Source: UBA9619 sp964630665
GTDB taxonomy: Bacteria > Pseudomonadota > Gammaproteobacteria > Arenicellales > UBA868
Assembly: GCA_964630665.1 (NCBI GenBank)
Contig: CAZVVN010000012.1
Location: 1-60,983, forward strand
DNA: 60,983 nt
Reading direction: 5' to 3'
This document shows, piece after piece, positions 53,525-60,983 of this stretch. Position 1 is the stretch's first letter. Each line of letters opens with the position of its first letter. The translations under genes were made by a program, and so were the position numbers. A model generated the notes under the pieces. The model worked only from the letters and a program-made list of their open reading frames with translations. It did not search any database and was not told the DNA's origin.

Positions 53525-54511
53525 ATGGGGAGACTTGTGCAACTGCTGGTTGTTCTGTTGGTCTTACAGGTCGCCCTGATCGCCGGCCTCAATGTCACCC
53601 GGACCGATCTGTCGTCGGTGTCCGATCGTTCACTCCTGATCAGTACTGCCATAGAGGAAGTCGATCTACTGACGATCGAAGGCCCGGACGGCGGCACAGT
53701 CACCTTGCGCAAACGTGGCGCGACCTGGATCGTTCCTGAAGACGGTGATTTTCCAGCCGACCAGGAACAAGTCGAGGCTTTTCTTTCCCGAATACAAGGA
53801 CTCGAACGTGGCATGCCGGTCGGAACGACTCCTGGCGCGCTCAGTCGTTTTCGGGTGACCGAGTCCAACTTTGAACGGCGCATCACGCTAGGCTCTAAAG
53901 GTGACGTGCTCACTGTTTTCTTCCTCGGCACCTCACCACGGGCCAGAATGGCCTATGCAAGAAGCCGTGACGACACCTCCGTTTTTGAGGTTCAGCTGGC
54001 CGCATACGATGCGCCGGCGGGCTCCGAGGACTGGCAGGATGAGATGGCGGTAGAGGTGCCCTATCCCGACATTGTTACGCTCGAGATACCCGGGATGATC
54101 AAACTGATCAGGAACCGCCGCCCCGACGGCAGCCAAGACACGGGCAGCGACGCACCGGTCGAAGATAAAGTCTGGGACTCGCCGGATCTCGGCCCAGGCG
54201 AGAAGATTCACCAGCAAAGTGCCGATGCCCTGGCGAGAAAGGTCTCGGCGCTGCGAATCATCGATGTACTGGGCAGGGATGTCAGACCGGGCTACGGCTT
54301 AGATCCGCCGGAGCTGACAGTGTCGGTCGAGACCACCAGCAATGACAAGGTGACCTACGCACTCGGTCCGATCGACGGTGAGGAAGACTATGTTTTCAAG
54401 GCCTCAACAAGACCGGAATACTTTCGCCTTCCAGACTACCTGGCCAAAAGCCTTCTTAAGGCGGTCCACTGGGATGTCTTGGTAGAAAAGACTAAAGAAC
54501 CCACAGACTAA
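53525..54511 (+). CDS. DUF4340 protein associated with the Gld-type exporter
   Basis: 328 residues. An N-terminal membrane anchor (about 5-22) and a periplasmic body of repeated units (VDLLTIEGPDGGTVTLRKRGATWIVPEDGDFPADQEQV). This layout is typical of DUF4340 proteins encoded right after GldG-type genes. Function unknown; probably a periplasmic partner of the exporter. Three bases separate it from the fusion gene, so the three genes form one operon. Confidence 0.85.
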   Translation: MGRLVQLLVVLLVLQVALIAGLNVTRTDLSSVSDRSLLISTAIEEVDLLTIEGPDGGTVTLRKRGATWIVPEDGDFPADQEQVEAFLSRIQGLERGMPVGTTPGALSRFRVTESNFERRITLGSKGDVLTVFFLGTSPRARMAYARSRDDTSVFEVQLAAYDAPAGSEDWQDEMAVEVPYPDIVTLEIPGMIKLIRNRRPDGSQDTGSDAPVEDKVWDSPDLGPGEKIHQQSADALARKVSALRIIDVLGRDVRPGYGLDPPELTVSVETTSNDKVTYALGPIDGEEDYVFKASTRPEYFRLPDYLAKSLLKAVHWDVLVEKTKEPTD

Positions 54512-54681
54512 AGAACAAGAGCCGGCAGATCCTAACCTTTCATCCGGAACCTCACTCGCCGGCACCGGGCAGTTGATGAACATGTTTCTGAGGGTTGTTA
54601 CGAATTTGCCCTCCCGCCGCTTGATTCTGAAAGCCCACGTCTACTCACCTGATCGATCTTTGAACAATAGATTGGGCAAGC

Positions 54682-54718
54682 AAATAAAAAGGCCGACACC
54701 CCTCGCGGGGTGCCGGCC
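54682..54718 (-). terminator. Strong intrinsic terminator of the TRAP binding-protein gene
   Basis: On the minus strand a 12-base stem with one mismatch (GGCCG and CACCCC arms) closes a four-base GCGA loop and is followed by TTTTTATTT. It lies about 55 bases beyond the DctP stop. The plus-strand side lacks a T run. Confidence 0.85.
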
Positions 54719-54771
54719 CATTCAAACTAATTCACGACCGACCGGCGACGCCGGATAGTCGCGCCAATAAC

Positions 54772-55839
54772 TTAATTCAAGTAGGTCGCATTCAGGCTCT
54801 GTGCATCACCCCATATCTGATATTTCTTTCTGAACGCAAGATAGCTGTCGGCGATCTTTTTGAAGACCGGATCCTTCGCAGAATCCTCAGCTAGGACCTC
54901 ACGCCAGGCTTTCTCGAACACGGCCAGTTGATCATCACGCCAGCGCTTGACGATCACCCCGTGTTCCGCACCCATCGTGAGCATAGCCTCGGGGTTCGTG
55001 GCTTCTGTTTCCACAAAAGAGCGGATCAGGCTGCTACGGCAAGTGACTTCGAGGATACGTTTGTGCTGATCCGACAAACTGTTGTACTTTTCAAGGTTGA
55101 CCTGCAAATTACCGAAAGACGTCTGCTGGTGCCAACCCGGAAAGTAGTTGTACTTTGCGACTTGATAAAAGCCGTACTTGATATCGGTAATTGGCATCGA
55201 GAACTCAGTCGCGTCGATGACACCTTTCTCAAGAGCGGGAAAGATATCGCCACCGGCCAGGAGCTGGGTTGAGACGCCAAGCTTCTGCATCACCCGTGCA
55301 CCAAGACCGAAGAAACGCATCTTCATGCCGCGCAGTTGATCGAGTTCAGTAATTTCACTACGGAACCAGCCGGAAGTCTCCGGACCAATCGACATACAGT
55401 GCATCGGCTTGATGCCGTGGGCACCGTAGACTTCTTCCTCGAGTTCTATGCCACCACCATGCCAATACCAGGCCAGCGTCTCACTTTGGCTAGGTCCGTA
55501 TGGCACCGCACTGTAGAACGCAAGCGCCGGATACTTGCCAGTATCGTAACCGGACGTACTCCAGGCCATCTCAATCGCACCTTTGCCGACCGCGTCAAAC
55601 CCTTCATTGGCGGGGATCAGCGCACCAGGCTCAAAGAACTTGACAGAGAAGTCTCCACCGGACACTGCAGTGATGTCCTCAGCGAAGCGTACAGCCTCGC
55701 TGCCCAGAACCGGAATCTGACTACCCCAGGCAGAGTGCATCTTCCACTTGACCCGCTTGGCCGCATGGGCACTGCTGCCCAAGAAGGCCGCCGCAGACAA
55801 AGCGGTTACCGCAATAACTAACGTTTTCTTCAGACTCAT
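54772..55839 (-). CDS. TRAP transporter substrate-binding protein (DctP, TakP-like)
   Basis: 355 residues with a Sec signal peptide (cleavage after SSAHA, about residue 26). The mature fold shows WKMHSAWGSQIPVLG, the conserved substrate-carboxylate Arg (SGWFRSEI) and MRFFGLGARVMQKLGVSTQLLAGGDIFPALEKGVIDATEF. The pattern is close to the 2-oxoacid binding protein TakP group. AAGGAGG lies about nine bases before the ATG. It is divergent from its permease genes and ends at a strong terminator, allowing high expression. Confidence 0.92.
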   Translation of the reverse strand: MSLKKTLVIAVTALSAAAFLGSSAHAAKRVKWKMHSAWGSQIPVLGSEAVRFAEDITAVSGGDFSVKFFEPGALIPANEGFDAVGKGAIEMAWSTSGYDTGKYPALAFYSAVPYGPSQSETLAWYWHGGGIELEEEVYGAHGIKPMHCMSIGPETSGWFRSEITELDQLRGMKMRFFGLGARVMQKLGVSTQLLAGGDIFPALEKGVIDATEFSMPITDIKYGFYQVAKYNYFPGWHQQTSFGNLQVNLEKYNSLSDQHKRILEVTCRSSLIRSFVETEATNPEAMLTMGAEHGVIVKRWRDDQLAVFEKAWREVLAEDSAKDPVFKKIADSYLAFRKKYQIWGDAQSLNATYLN

Positions 55840-56166
55840 CAGAGGATCCCTCCTTTTCGTCGTTGACTTTTAGACACCACCGTATGTACGACCGGCGGAT
55901 AAATCCAATCGTAACCCATCATTTCTGAAAAGACCAGTGACAGCGAGGTATTGCAACCCATTGTCGCTAGAAAGCACCTTCTACAGCACCTCATCATTGT
56001 CAACGTTTCTAGCGGATTCGCCGAATATTCCTTGCCAGTGTATGGAATTGATGGTAGCGTCGCCGTCTTATGAGCCCCAAATAAAGGCCTCCAATTGGAC
56101 TACTCTTCCTGCCAGTCGCAGGAGTCAAGAAAGAATTGGGCGAACATCAGAGAGGACGCTAGGAAC
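55840..56166. promoter_or_regulatory. Divergent control region of the second TRAP system
   Basis: 327 bases between dctP (minus) and dctM (plus) without a credible gene. It must hold both promoters. A TTGTCA hexamer near 56008 is a possible -35 for the plus direction, but I could not pair it convincingly with a -10. Confidence 0.4.
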
Positions 56167-57663
56167 ATGGAAGAAGTCCAGAAACGTACGGGACGCTATT
56201 GGGGCATCGGCATTGTTGTCGTGATCCTTCTGGTTATCGGATTCGCCTACGCGACGATCCTTGGTATGGACGAAGAGCAACAGGAGGATTTGCTCTACCT
56301 CGTCCAAGACTTCCTGCCGATCATCATGTTCTTGACGCTGGCCACACTGCTCTTCTCCGGGTTCCCCGTGGCCTTCATACTGGGCGGCATTGCTTTCCTG
56401 TTCGGCATGATTGGCTACTGGTTGGATATGTTCTCTCTCATCGAGTTCTTCAATTTCATGCCCCGCATCTGGTTCCAGAGCGCTGAAAATCTCGTATTGG
56501 TAGCTGTTCCAGCTTTTGTCTTTATGGGCGTGATGATGGAACGCAGCGGTGTCGCCAACGACCTGCTCTATTGCGTACAGGTTCTACTCAAGAACGTAGC
56601 TGGGTCACTGGCCTTGGCGGTCATCGTCATGGGCACCGTCCTGGCTGCGATGACCGGCATTATTGGCGCCTCGGTTACCATGATGACGGCACTCGCCCTA
56701 CCGACCATGATGCGTCAGGGCTATAAGAACTCACTGTCGTGCGGCTGTATCGCTGCTTCAGGCACTCTGGGTATTCTGATTCCACCCAGCATCATGCTTA
56801 TCATCATGGCCGATCTGATGGCGGTCTCTGTTGGAAACATGTTCATGGCAGCGGTAATTCCAGGATTGGTACTCGCCTTCTTCTATCTCTTATTCGTGGC
56901 TGTTTATGCCAAAGTCAAACCCGAGGTCGCCCCAAACTTACCCCCCGAACTGCTACACGTGCCCCGAGAAAAGTACCCTGGAATGATTTTCAAGAGTTTT
57001 CTGCCCCCAGTCATTCTAATCACCATGATTAAGGGTTCGATCCTCGTCGGCGTCGCAACACCCAGCGAAGCCGGGGCGGTCGGCGCTTTTGGCACATTGC
57101 TACTGGCCATCGGCAACCGCCGTTTGACCTTTAAATTACTGCAAGGGGTTTGCCACACTTCGGCGCGAACCATCGCAATGATTTTCTTTATCATCATCAG
57201 TGCGACTTGCTTCGCTTACGTCTACCGCTCACTCGGCGGCGACGACATCGTCGAACACCTGATTCTTTCCGCTGGCCTGACTTCTTGGCAATTGCTGATC
57301 CTACTCATGGCGATCACCTTCATGCTTGGTTTCTTTCTCGACTGGATCGAGATTACATTGATCGTGTTACCGGTTTTCGCGCCACTGGTGGCCGGCCTGG
57401 ACTTCGGCGACCACATAGCCGTCAAGGACATCACTTTCTGGTTCCTGGTGCTCATGGCGATAAACCTACAGACCTCGTTCCTGACCCCACCGTTTGGTTT
57501 TGCGTTGTTTTATATGAAAGGTATCGCACCCAAAGAAATCGTGATTCAGGATATCTACAAAGGAATCATTCCCTTTGTACTGCTGCAACTCATCGGGCTG
57601 ATTCTCGTAATGTGGAAACCGAATGTGGCCCTGTGGCTGATGAAGCTGGCCTACGACTATTAG
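56167..57663 (+). CDS. TRAP transporter large permease (DctM)
   Basis: 498 residues from ATG 56167 (MEEVQKRTGRYWG); an in-frame start 72 bases earlier has no ribosome site. An extra N-terminal helix (about 13-32) precedes the usual 12-helix DctM core: ASGTLGILIPPSIMLIIMADL, PSEAGAVGAFG, LDWIEITLIVLPVFAPLV and TSFLTPPFGFALFYMKGI. It is a close paralogue of the DctM at 37.6-38.9 kb. The DctQ gene follows after 40 bases. Confidence 0.93.
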   Translation: MEEVQKRTGRYWGIGIVVVILLVIGFAYATILGMDEEQQEDLLYLVQDFLPIIMFLTLATLLFSGFPVAFILGGIAFLFGMIGYWLDMFSLIEFFNFMPRIWFQSAENLVLVAVPAFVFMGVMMERSGVANDLLYCVQVLLKNVAGSLALAVIVMGTVLAAMTGIIGASVTMMTALALPTMMRQGYKNSLSCGCIAASGTLGILIPPSIMLIIMADLMAVSVGNMFMAAVIPGLVLAFFYLLFVAVYAKVKPEVAPNLPPELLHVPREKYPGMIFKSFLPPVILITMIKGSILVGVATPSEAGAVGAFGTLLLAIGNRRLTFKLLQGVCHTSARTIAMIFFIIISATCFAYVYRSLGGDDIVEHLILSAGLTSWQLLILLMAITFMLGFFLDWIEITLIVLPVFAPLVAGLDFGDHIAVKDITFWFLVLMAINLQTSFLTPPFGFALFYMKGIAPKEIVIQDIYKGIIPFVLLQLIGLILVMWKPNVALWLMKLAYDY

Positions 57664-57703
57664 ATCGAGTGCGCATGCACATCGAAACTCGGAGAAAAAT
57701 TTC

Positions 57704-58528
57704 GTGAACCAGAGCACAGGCCAAGTAGCAGCACCCGAAGAAATCCGGCACTTAGCGGATGAGGAACTACCAACAGTTCTCCGCATATCTGAAAAACTAA
57801 GAAGATTCGTCGACGCGGTCGGACGTTTTGCCTCCTGGTTCGCAATGCCGTTGATCCTGATTACGGCCTTTGATCTTTTTATCCGCAAATTCAAGCTCAT
57901 TCGGATTCAGGGTGACACTCTCCAGATCTGGTTACGGGACAACGTCAGCCCTGTTTTTGATTCGACACTGCTGCAGGAACTCGAATGGCACTCACACACC
58001 GTACTTTTCGTACTGGTCCTCGGGTTCGGTTACATCTGGAACACCCACGTTCGCGTCGACTTGGTCCGCGAAAATCTGAACTTTCGCAAAAAGGCATGGC
58101 TGGAGTTCATCGGCTTGACGATTTTCCTGGTGCCGTTTACCTGTGTCATCATATATTTCTCCGCCATGTACGCGATCGACTCCTGGGCATTCAACCGCCA
58201 CGAGGGTTGTGGCTGGTGGCAGTGCGGTGAGATCTCCATGTCACTGGTCGGTATGTCTCACCGATGGATCATTAAAGGCATTCTCTGCTTCGGGTTGGTG
58301 GTCGCCCTGCTTGCTGGAATCGCGGTCTGGCTACAAATCGCGATGGTGATCTTCGGGCCTAAGAACTGGCGCTATGCCCTTATGACACTCGAGTGGCCAG
58401 AAGAAGAAGGAACAAGAACAGAAGGCAAGGAACGCATGGACCTCGATACCCTCGACGACCAACTGGAACTCCAGGCGGCACGCATGCAGGGCCGTGAGAT
58501 CCCTAAGAAACCTCTCGGAAAAGAGTAA
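57704..58528 (+). CDS. TRAP transporter small permease (DctQ)
   Basis: 274 residues from a GTG with GGAG about ten bases upstream. Four helices (starting near residues 45, 100, 125 and 190), with ELEWHSHTVLFVLVLGFGYIWNTHVRVDLVRE as the family core. A long charged C-terminal tail (about 230-274) is unusual for DctQ. It partners the preceding DctM. Confidence 0.9.
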   Translation: MNQSTGQVAAPEEIRHLADEELPTVLRISEKLRRFVDAVGRFASWFAMPLILITAFDLFIRKFKLIRIQGDTLQIWLRDNVSPVFDSTLLQELEWHSHTVLFVLVLGFGYIWNTHVRVDLVRENLNFRKKAWLEFIGLTIFLVPFTCVIIYFSAMYAIDSWAFNRHEGCGWWQCGEISMSLVGMSHRWIIKGILCFGLVVALLAGIAVWLQIAMVIFGPKNWRYALMTLEWPEEEGTRTEGKERMDLDTLDDQLELQAARMQGREIPKKPLGKE

Positions 58529-58569
58529 CCACAGCACACATCTCGTATCGCTCAACCAGGTTAGATAAA

Positions 58570-59055
58570 ATGCTTGATTGGGAACACCTTTTCAAGCGCT
58601 ATATCTGGGATGACCGGACAACGCCCTACCTGGTACCAGTCAGAAAACTGAACCGTCAGCAGGCGGACTACGAAATACTCGCCTACAGTATCTTCCTGGG
58701 AATGTTATTCGGAGTCGTGTCCGTCACCGCCCTGACCGACATTGGCCCGCAGGGACGCTCGCCAAATATGGCGCTGTATGCGTTCACCGTAGCCTGTGCT
58801 GCGGCGGCCTTTGGTTCCACCAAAAGCTACCCGGCAGCGCTGTATCTCAGCGCCTCCCCGCTGGCTGGTATCTGCTACCTACTTTTCTTTGGACTTGGAT
58901 CCGAAAGGCACTTGTTCGACACTCTGCTGGTAGGGAGCCTACTTCTTTTGCTGCTATCGTACTCGCGCCGAATCGTGACACTCGCCCGGATCTACCCGAC
59001 CATCCCCGAAGCTGAAGACAGTGAGCCTCCCAGGCGACGCCTGTTCAAACGATGA
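58570..59055 (+). CDS. Four-helix membrane protein in the TRAP operon
   Basis: 161 residues. A soluble N-terminus (MLDWEHLFKRYIWDDRTTPYL) is followed by helices at about 38-58, 67-83, 90-110 and 117-133, then a basic tail ending RRRLFKR. No family is recognised. Lying 41 bases after DctQ and overlapping the next gene by ATGA, it is probably part of the transport operon, perhaps an assembly or accessory subunit. Confidence 0.75.
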   Translation: MLDWEHLFKRYIWDDRTTPYLVPVRKLNRQQADYEILAYSIFLGMLFGVVSVTALTDIGPQGRSPNMALYAFTVACAAAAFGSTKSYPAALYLSASPLAGICYLLFFGLGSERHLFDTLLVGSLLLLLLSYSRRIVTLARIYPTIPEAEDSEPPRRRLFKR

Positions 59056-59387
59056 CCCGTTATTCTTCTGGCCGCCACACGCTCCCCAGCCGGTTTCATT
59101 TTCCCCGCCATGCACTGTTGTTCACTATTGCCAGCACTTTATTAGTCGGCGGCAAGTTTCTTTTCGAAGCAAACTGGCCGTTATTCTGGCCACTGTCCGG
59201 CTGGTTGCTAGTTGTCGCTGTACACTACTTTATCGCCGGCGCTTTCGATATAGACGAGGAGTGGATCAAAGATAAAGCGCGGGAGATCAAAGCCAGAAGC
59301 TACGATTTTGACCACATCGGTAATATCGAGCAGCGCTTTGAACAACGTGACCCCAGCGTAACTCACCCGGTCGAACGCACCGACTAA
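59052..59387 (+). CDS. 2TM-domain small membrane protein
   Basis: 111 residues, starting inside the previous gene (ATGA). A His/Phe-rich N-terminus (HFPRHALLFTIAS) leads into two helices (about 23-38 and 45-62), then a charged tail with DEEWIKDKAREIKARSYDFDH. The layout resembles the 2TM domain family of unknown function. Translationally coupled to its neighbour; the amidohydrolase follows after three bases. Confidence 0.7.
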   Translation: MTRYSSGRHTLPSRFHFPRHALLFTIASTLLVGGKFLFEANWPLFWPLSGWLLVVAVHYFIAGAFDIDEEWIKDKAREIKARSYDFDHIGNIEQRFEQRDPSVTHPVERTD

Positions 59388-59390
59388 GTT

Positions 59391-60323
59391 GTGAGGCTAG
59401 TCGATCCCCATCACCACTTCTGGGATCTGACCCGGAATTACCATCCCTGGCTGTGCGACGAACCGCAGATCCCGTTTCGCTACGGTAATTACGAGGCCAT
59501 CCGCAGCAACTACCTGCCGCAGGATTATGCCCGCGATGCGTCCGGATTCGACATTGCCGCATCGGTCTACGTCGAAGCGGAGTGGAATCCCGAAGACCCC
59601 ATAGGTGAAGTCCGCTGGATCGAGAAGATCGGCGCGACCTGCAGCCATCCCGTGCTGATCGTCGCCCAGGCACGACTGGACAAGGCAAACGTCGACGAGA
59701 TCCTGGCACAGCAGGCAACCTTCGACGCGGTGCGCGGGGTCAGGCACAAACCCCGGGCAACGCCGTTTGACGAGCGACTCAAGCGGGGTCTGGCAGGCTC
59801 GATGGACGACCCGGCCTGGCGGTCCGGCTTCGCCCAGCTTGAGCACTTCGGGTTTTCGTTCGACCTCCAGGTCCCGTTCTGGCATCTCGACCAGGCTACG
59901 GAACTGGCAACAGACTTTCCGGGCACCCAGATCATTCTCAACCACACCGGGCTGCCTTCCGATCGCAGCCCGCAGGGACTGGCTGCCTGGCGCCAGGCCT
60001 TGGAGCAACTGGCTTCACAGCCCAATGTTGCGATCAAGATCTCAGGTCTTGGCCGTGCGGGACTGCCCTGGGTGGCCGCCGACAACCGACAGGTCATCTT
60101 GAGCGCAGTCGATATCTTTGGGGTCGAGCGCTGCATGTTTGCCAGTAACTTTCCGGTCGACCGGCTCTGTGGAAGTTTCCAAGCCATCTACCTCGGCTTT
60201 CAGAGTATCGCCTCCACTTACAGCCGCAGTGATCGGGAAAAGCTGTTTTATGGTAATGCCGCCAGGTTCTACCGCTTGCATGATCTAACTCAAAACCCAT
60301 CCACTCATAGTCAATCAACATAG
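59391..60323 (+). CDS. Amidohydrolase_2 family TIM-barrel hydrolase (lactonase-like)
   Basis: 310 residues from a GTG three bases after the previous stop. MRLVDPHHHFWDLTRNYHPWL carries the N-terminal His motif, NHTGLP the strand 6 ligand and ASNFPVDRL the strand 8 region. These are hallmarks of the group containing 2-pyrone-4,6-dicarboxylate hydrolase and L-fucono/L-rhamnono-lactonases. It may hydrolyse a lactone or amide taken up by the linked TRAP transporter. Confidence 0.88.
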   Translation: MRLVDPHHHFWDLTRNYHPWLCDEPQIPFRYGNYEAIRSNYLPQDYARDASGFDIAASVYVEAEWNPEDPIGEVRWIEKIGATCSHPVLIVAQARLDKANVDEILAQQATFDAVRGVRHKPRATPFDERLKRGLAGSMDDPAWRSGFAQLEHFGFSFDLQVPFWHLDQATELATDFPGTQIILNHTGLPSDRSPQGLAAWRQALEQLASQPNVAIKISGLGRAGLPWVAADNRQVILSAVDIFGVERCMFASNFPVDRLCGSFQAIYLGFQSIASTYSRSDREKLFYGNAARFYRLHDLTQNPSTHSQST

Positions 60324-60536
60324 TCGCCACCTATGCCAGATCCAAAGAACATGAGTGAGCACGGTTCAGGATGACAGTAAGAGCCTTACAACGACACGCG
60401 GCCGGTGTAATCCGTCACCCTACATATCACTGGACGAAATCCGGGACCTTCGATAAATTTAGCAATCCAAAATGCACCGCAAGCCGTTGACCTCTTTCCC
60501 TTTGATTCTGAACCCCGCGGTTGAAATCAGGCACCG

Positions 60537-60830
60537 ATGAGGACTGCAATTTCCTATCTGATATTCGCAGGCGTTATTTTCGTGATCATGTCTCTTGCGG
60601 TCATTCAGTTTCCATCGACATACTACATACTGCTCGGCCTGTGCGACTCCTCCAAACAATACATTGCCGGAGAATGTAAGGTCGACACCGGCAACTGGGG
60701 CTGGTGTGCCACCGCCGCCTCTGTCGAGAAGATGAGGCAATCCGACTGCTCAGTCAAAAACGGCCTGATCTATTTCAGTGAAGCCCAAGCTCAGATCGCC
60801 CATCAGCGCATGAAGAAACAATCAGGATGA
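60537..60830 (+). CDS. Small membrane protein with a GWC/QA-H motif domain
   Basis: 97 residues. An N-terminal membrane helix (about 6-32) is followed by a Cys-containing extracytoplasmic segment: GWCAT at about 55-59, Cys at about 71 and QAxxxHxR at about 84-91. The last 40 residues align without gaps with residues 26-64 of the caspase-like protein at 2.9 kb. Other genes with this motif, from general recollection, carry it as a small appended domain; its function is unknown. It overlaps a possible 37-codon frame by ATGA. Confidence 0.7.
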   Translation: MRTAISYLIFAGVIFVIMSLAVIQFPSTYYILLGLCDSSKQYIAGECKVDTGNWGWCATAASVEKMRQSDCSVKNGLIYFSEAQAQIAHQRMKKQSG

Positions 60831-60940
60831 GAAACACAGTCTCACTCTGGGAGTTTGACTGTCCGGCCGTTTTCGGGAACCCTCTCGACTGGCCGACGCC
60901 ATCGCCCAACGATCTGACCAATCTTTACCTACAGGATTAA
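60827..60940 (+). CDS. Possible 37-residue peptide coupled to the GWC-domain gene
   Basis: A short frame starts in an ATGA overlap with the preceding stop, with AGGA just before it, and reads MRNTVSLWEFDCPAVFGNPL and 17 more residues to TAA. It has no recognised family. Overlap coupling makes translation conceivable, but chance cannot be excluded. Confidence 0.25.
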   Translation: MRNTVSLWEFDCPAVFGNPLDWPTPSPNDLTNLYLQD

Positions 60941-60944
60941 GCCG

Positions 60945-60983
60945 ATGACACTGGCAAACGAACTTGCTTACTGTTCCCTGACC
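60945..60983 (+). CDS. Start of a gene cut by the window edge
   Basis: ATG 60945 with AGGA eight bases upstream opens MTLANELAYCSLT and continues past the window end. Too short to identify. The spacing suggests it is transcribed with the small membrane protein before it. Confidence 0.4.
   Translation, partial: MTLANELAYCSLT

Noticed and set aside
1..60983. CRISPR arrays, rRNA genes, insertion sequences with transposase
   Set aside because: I looked for regularly spaced repeats, conserved rRNA blocks and transposase motifs and saw none; only the integrase remnant near the left edge suggests mobility.

Overview
The window is about 61 kb of a Pseudomonadota chromosome, most likely a free-living, probably marine, heterotrophic gammaproteobacterium. 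The basis is a System I cytochrome c maturation cluster, a YpeA-type acetyltransferase, an AstC/ArgD-type aminotransferase, many Shine-Dalgarno-led operons, two TRAP transporter sets, many SDR oxidoreductases and efflux genes. No rRNA or complete tRNA is present, so I cannot name a genus. From about 4.7 kb onward the DNA is GC-rich and densely coding. The first 4.6 kb is more AT-rich and loosely packed.

Layout. (1) 1-4.7 kb: the 3' end of a tmRNA-like gene with encoded CCA, then a frameshifted and truncated phage-type integrase start, a nucleoside deaminase, small membrane or barrel proteins, a secreted PEGA-caspase protein and a 54-aa membrane protein. This looks like the decayed edge of an element integrated at ssrA. 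(2) 4.7-15.4 kb: a GST, a PhyH-type dioxygenase, an EamA exporter, an SDR, trpS, a GNAT, and a leftward group of 2OG oxygenase, MaoC hydratase, acyl-CoA ligase and membrane nucleotide cyclase. (3) 15.7-20.8 kb: ccmCDEF-HI in tightly overlapping order, without ccmG and without ccmAB. (4) 20.8-31.3 kb: a catabolic and transport locus with creatinase, a BtpA-like barrel fused to a phosphoribosyltransferase, a divergent LysR regulator, a complete polyamine-type ABC importer, a CodA-type deaminase and a class III aminotransferase. (5) 31.4-35.1 kb: a VOC protein and a 2-oxoacid/acetoin-type dehydrogenase (E1 alpha, E1 beta, E2, no E3). (6) 35.3-42 kb: SDRs, a TRAP DctM-DctQ pair, a DsbA-fold isomerase, two more SDRs and a divergent MarR gene with a clear palindromic operator. 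(7) 42-47.1 kb: an EmrA-like adaptor converging on an operon of MFS exporter, EmrB-like exporter and enolase-superfamily enzyme. (8) 47.2-49.4 kb: RidA-like, RraA/HMG-aldolase-like and D-2-hydroxyacid dehydrogenase genes. (9) 49.7-54.5 kb: a GldA-type ATPase, a fused GldF-GldG permease and a DUF4340 protein. (10) 54.8-60.3 kb: a second TRAP system (DctP divergent from DctM-DctQ) followed by two small membrane proteins and an amidohydrolase. (11) 60.5-61 kb: a small membrane protein sharing an ungapped Cys/His motif with the caspase protein at the far left, then a gene cut by the window edge.

The best candidate for an undescribed system is region 4. A LysR regulator sits between a leftward pair (the BtpA-PRT fusion and creatinase) and a rightward transporter-deaminase operon. 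This suggests uptake and breakdown of a guanidino or cyclic amidine compound (creatine/creatinine-like), with a phosphoribosyl-transfer step of unknown purpose. The enzyme families are read from sequence; the pathway and substrate are inferred.
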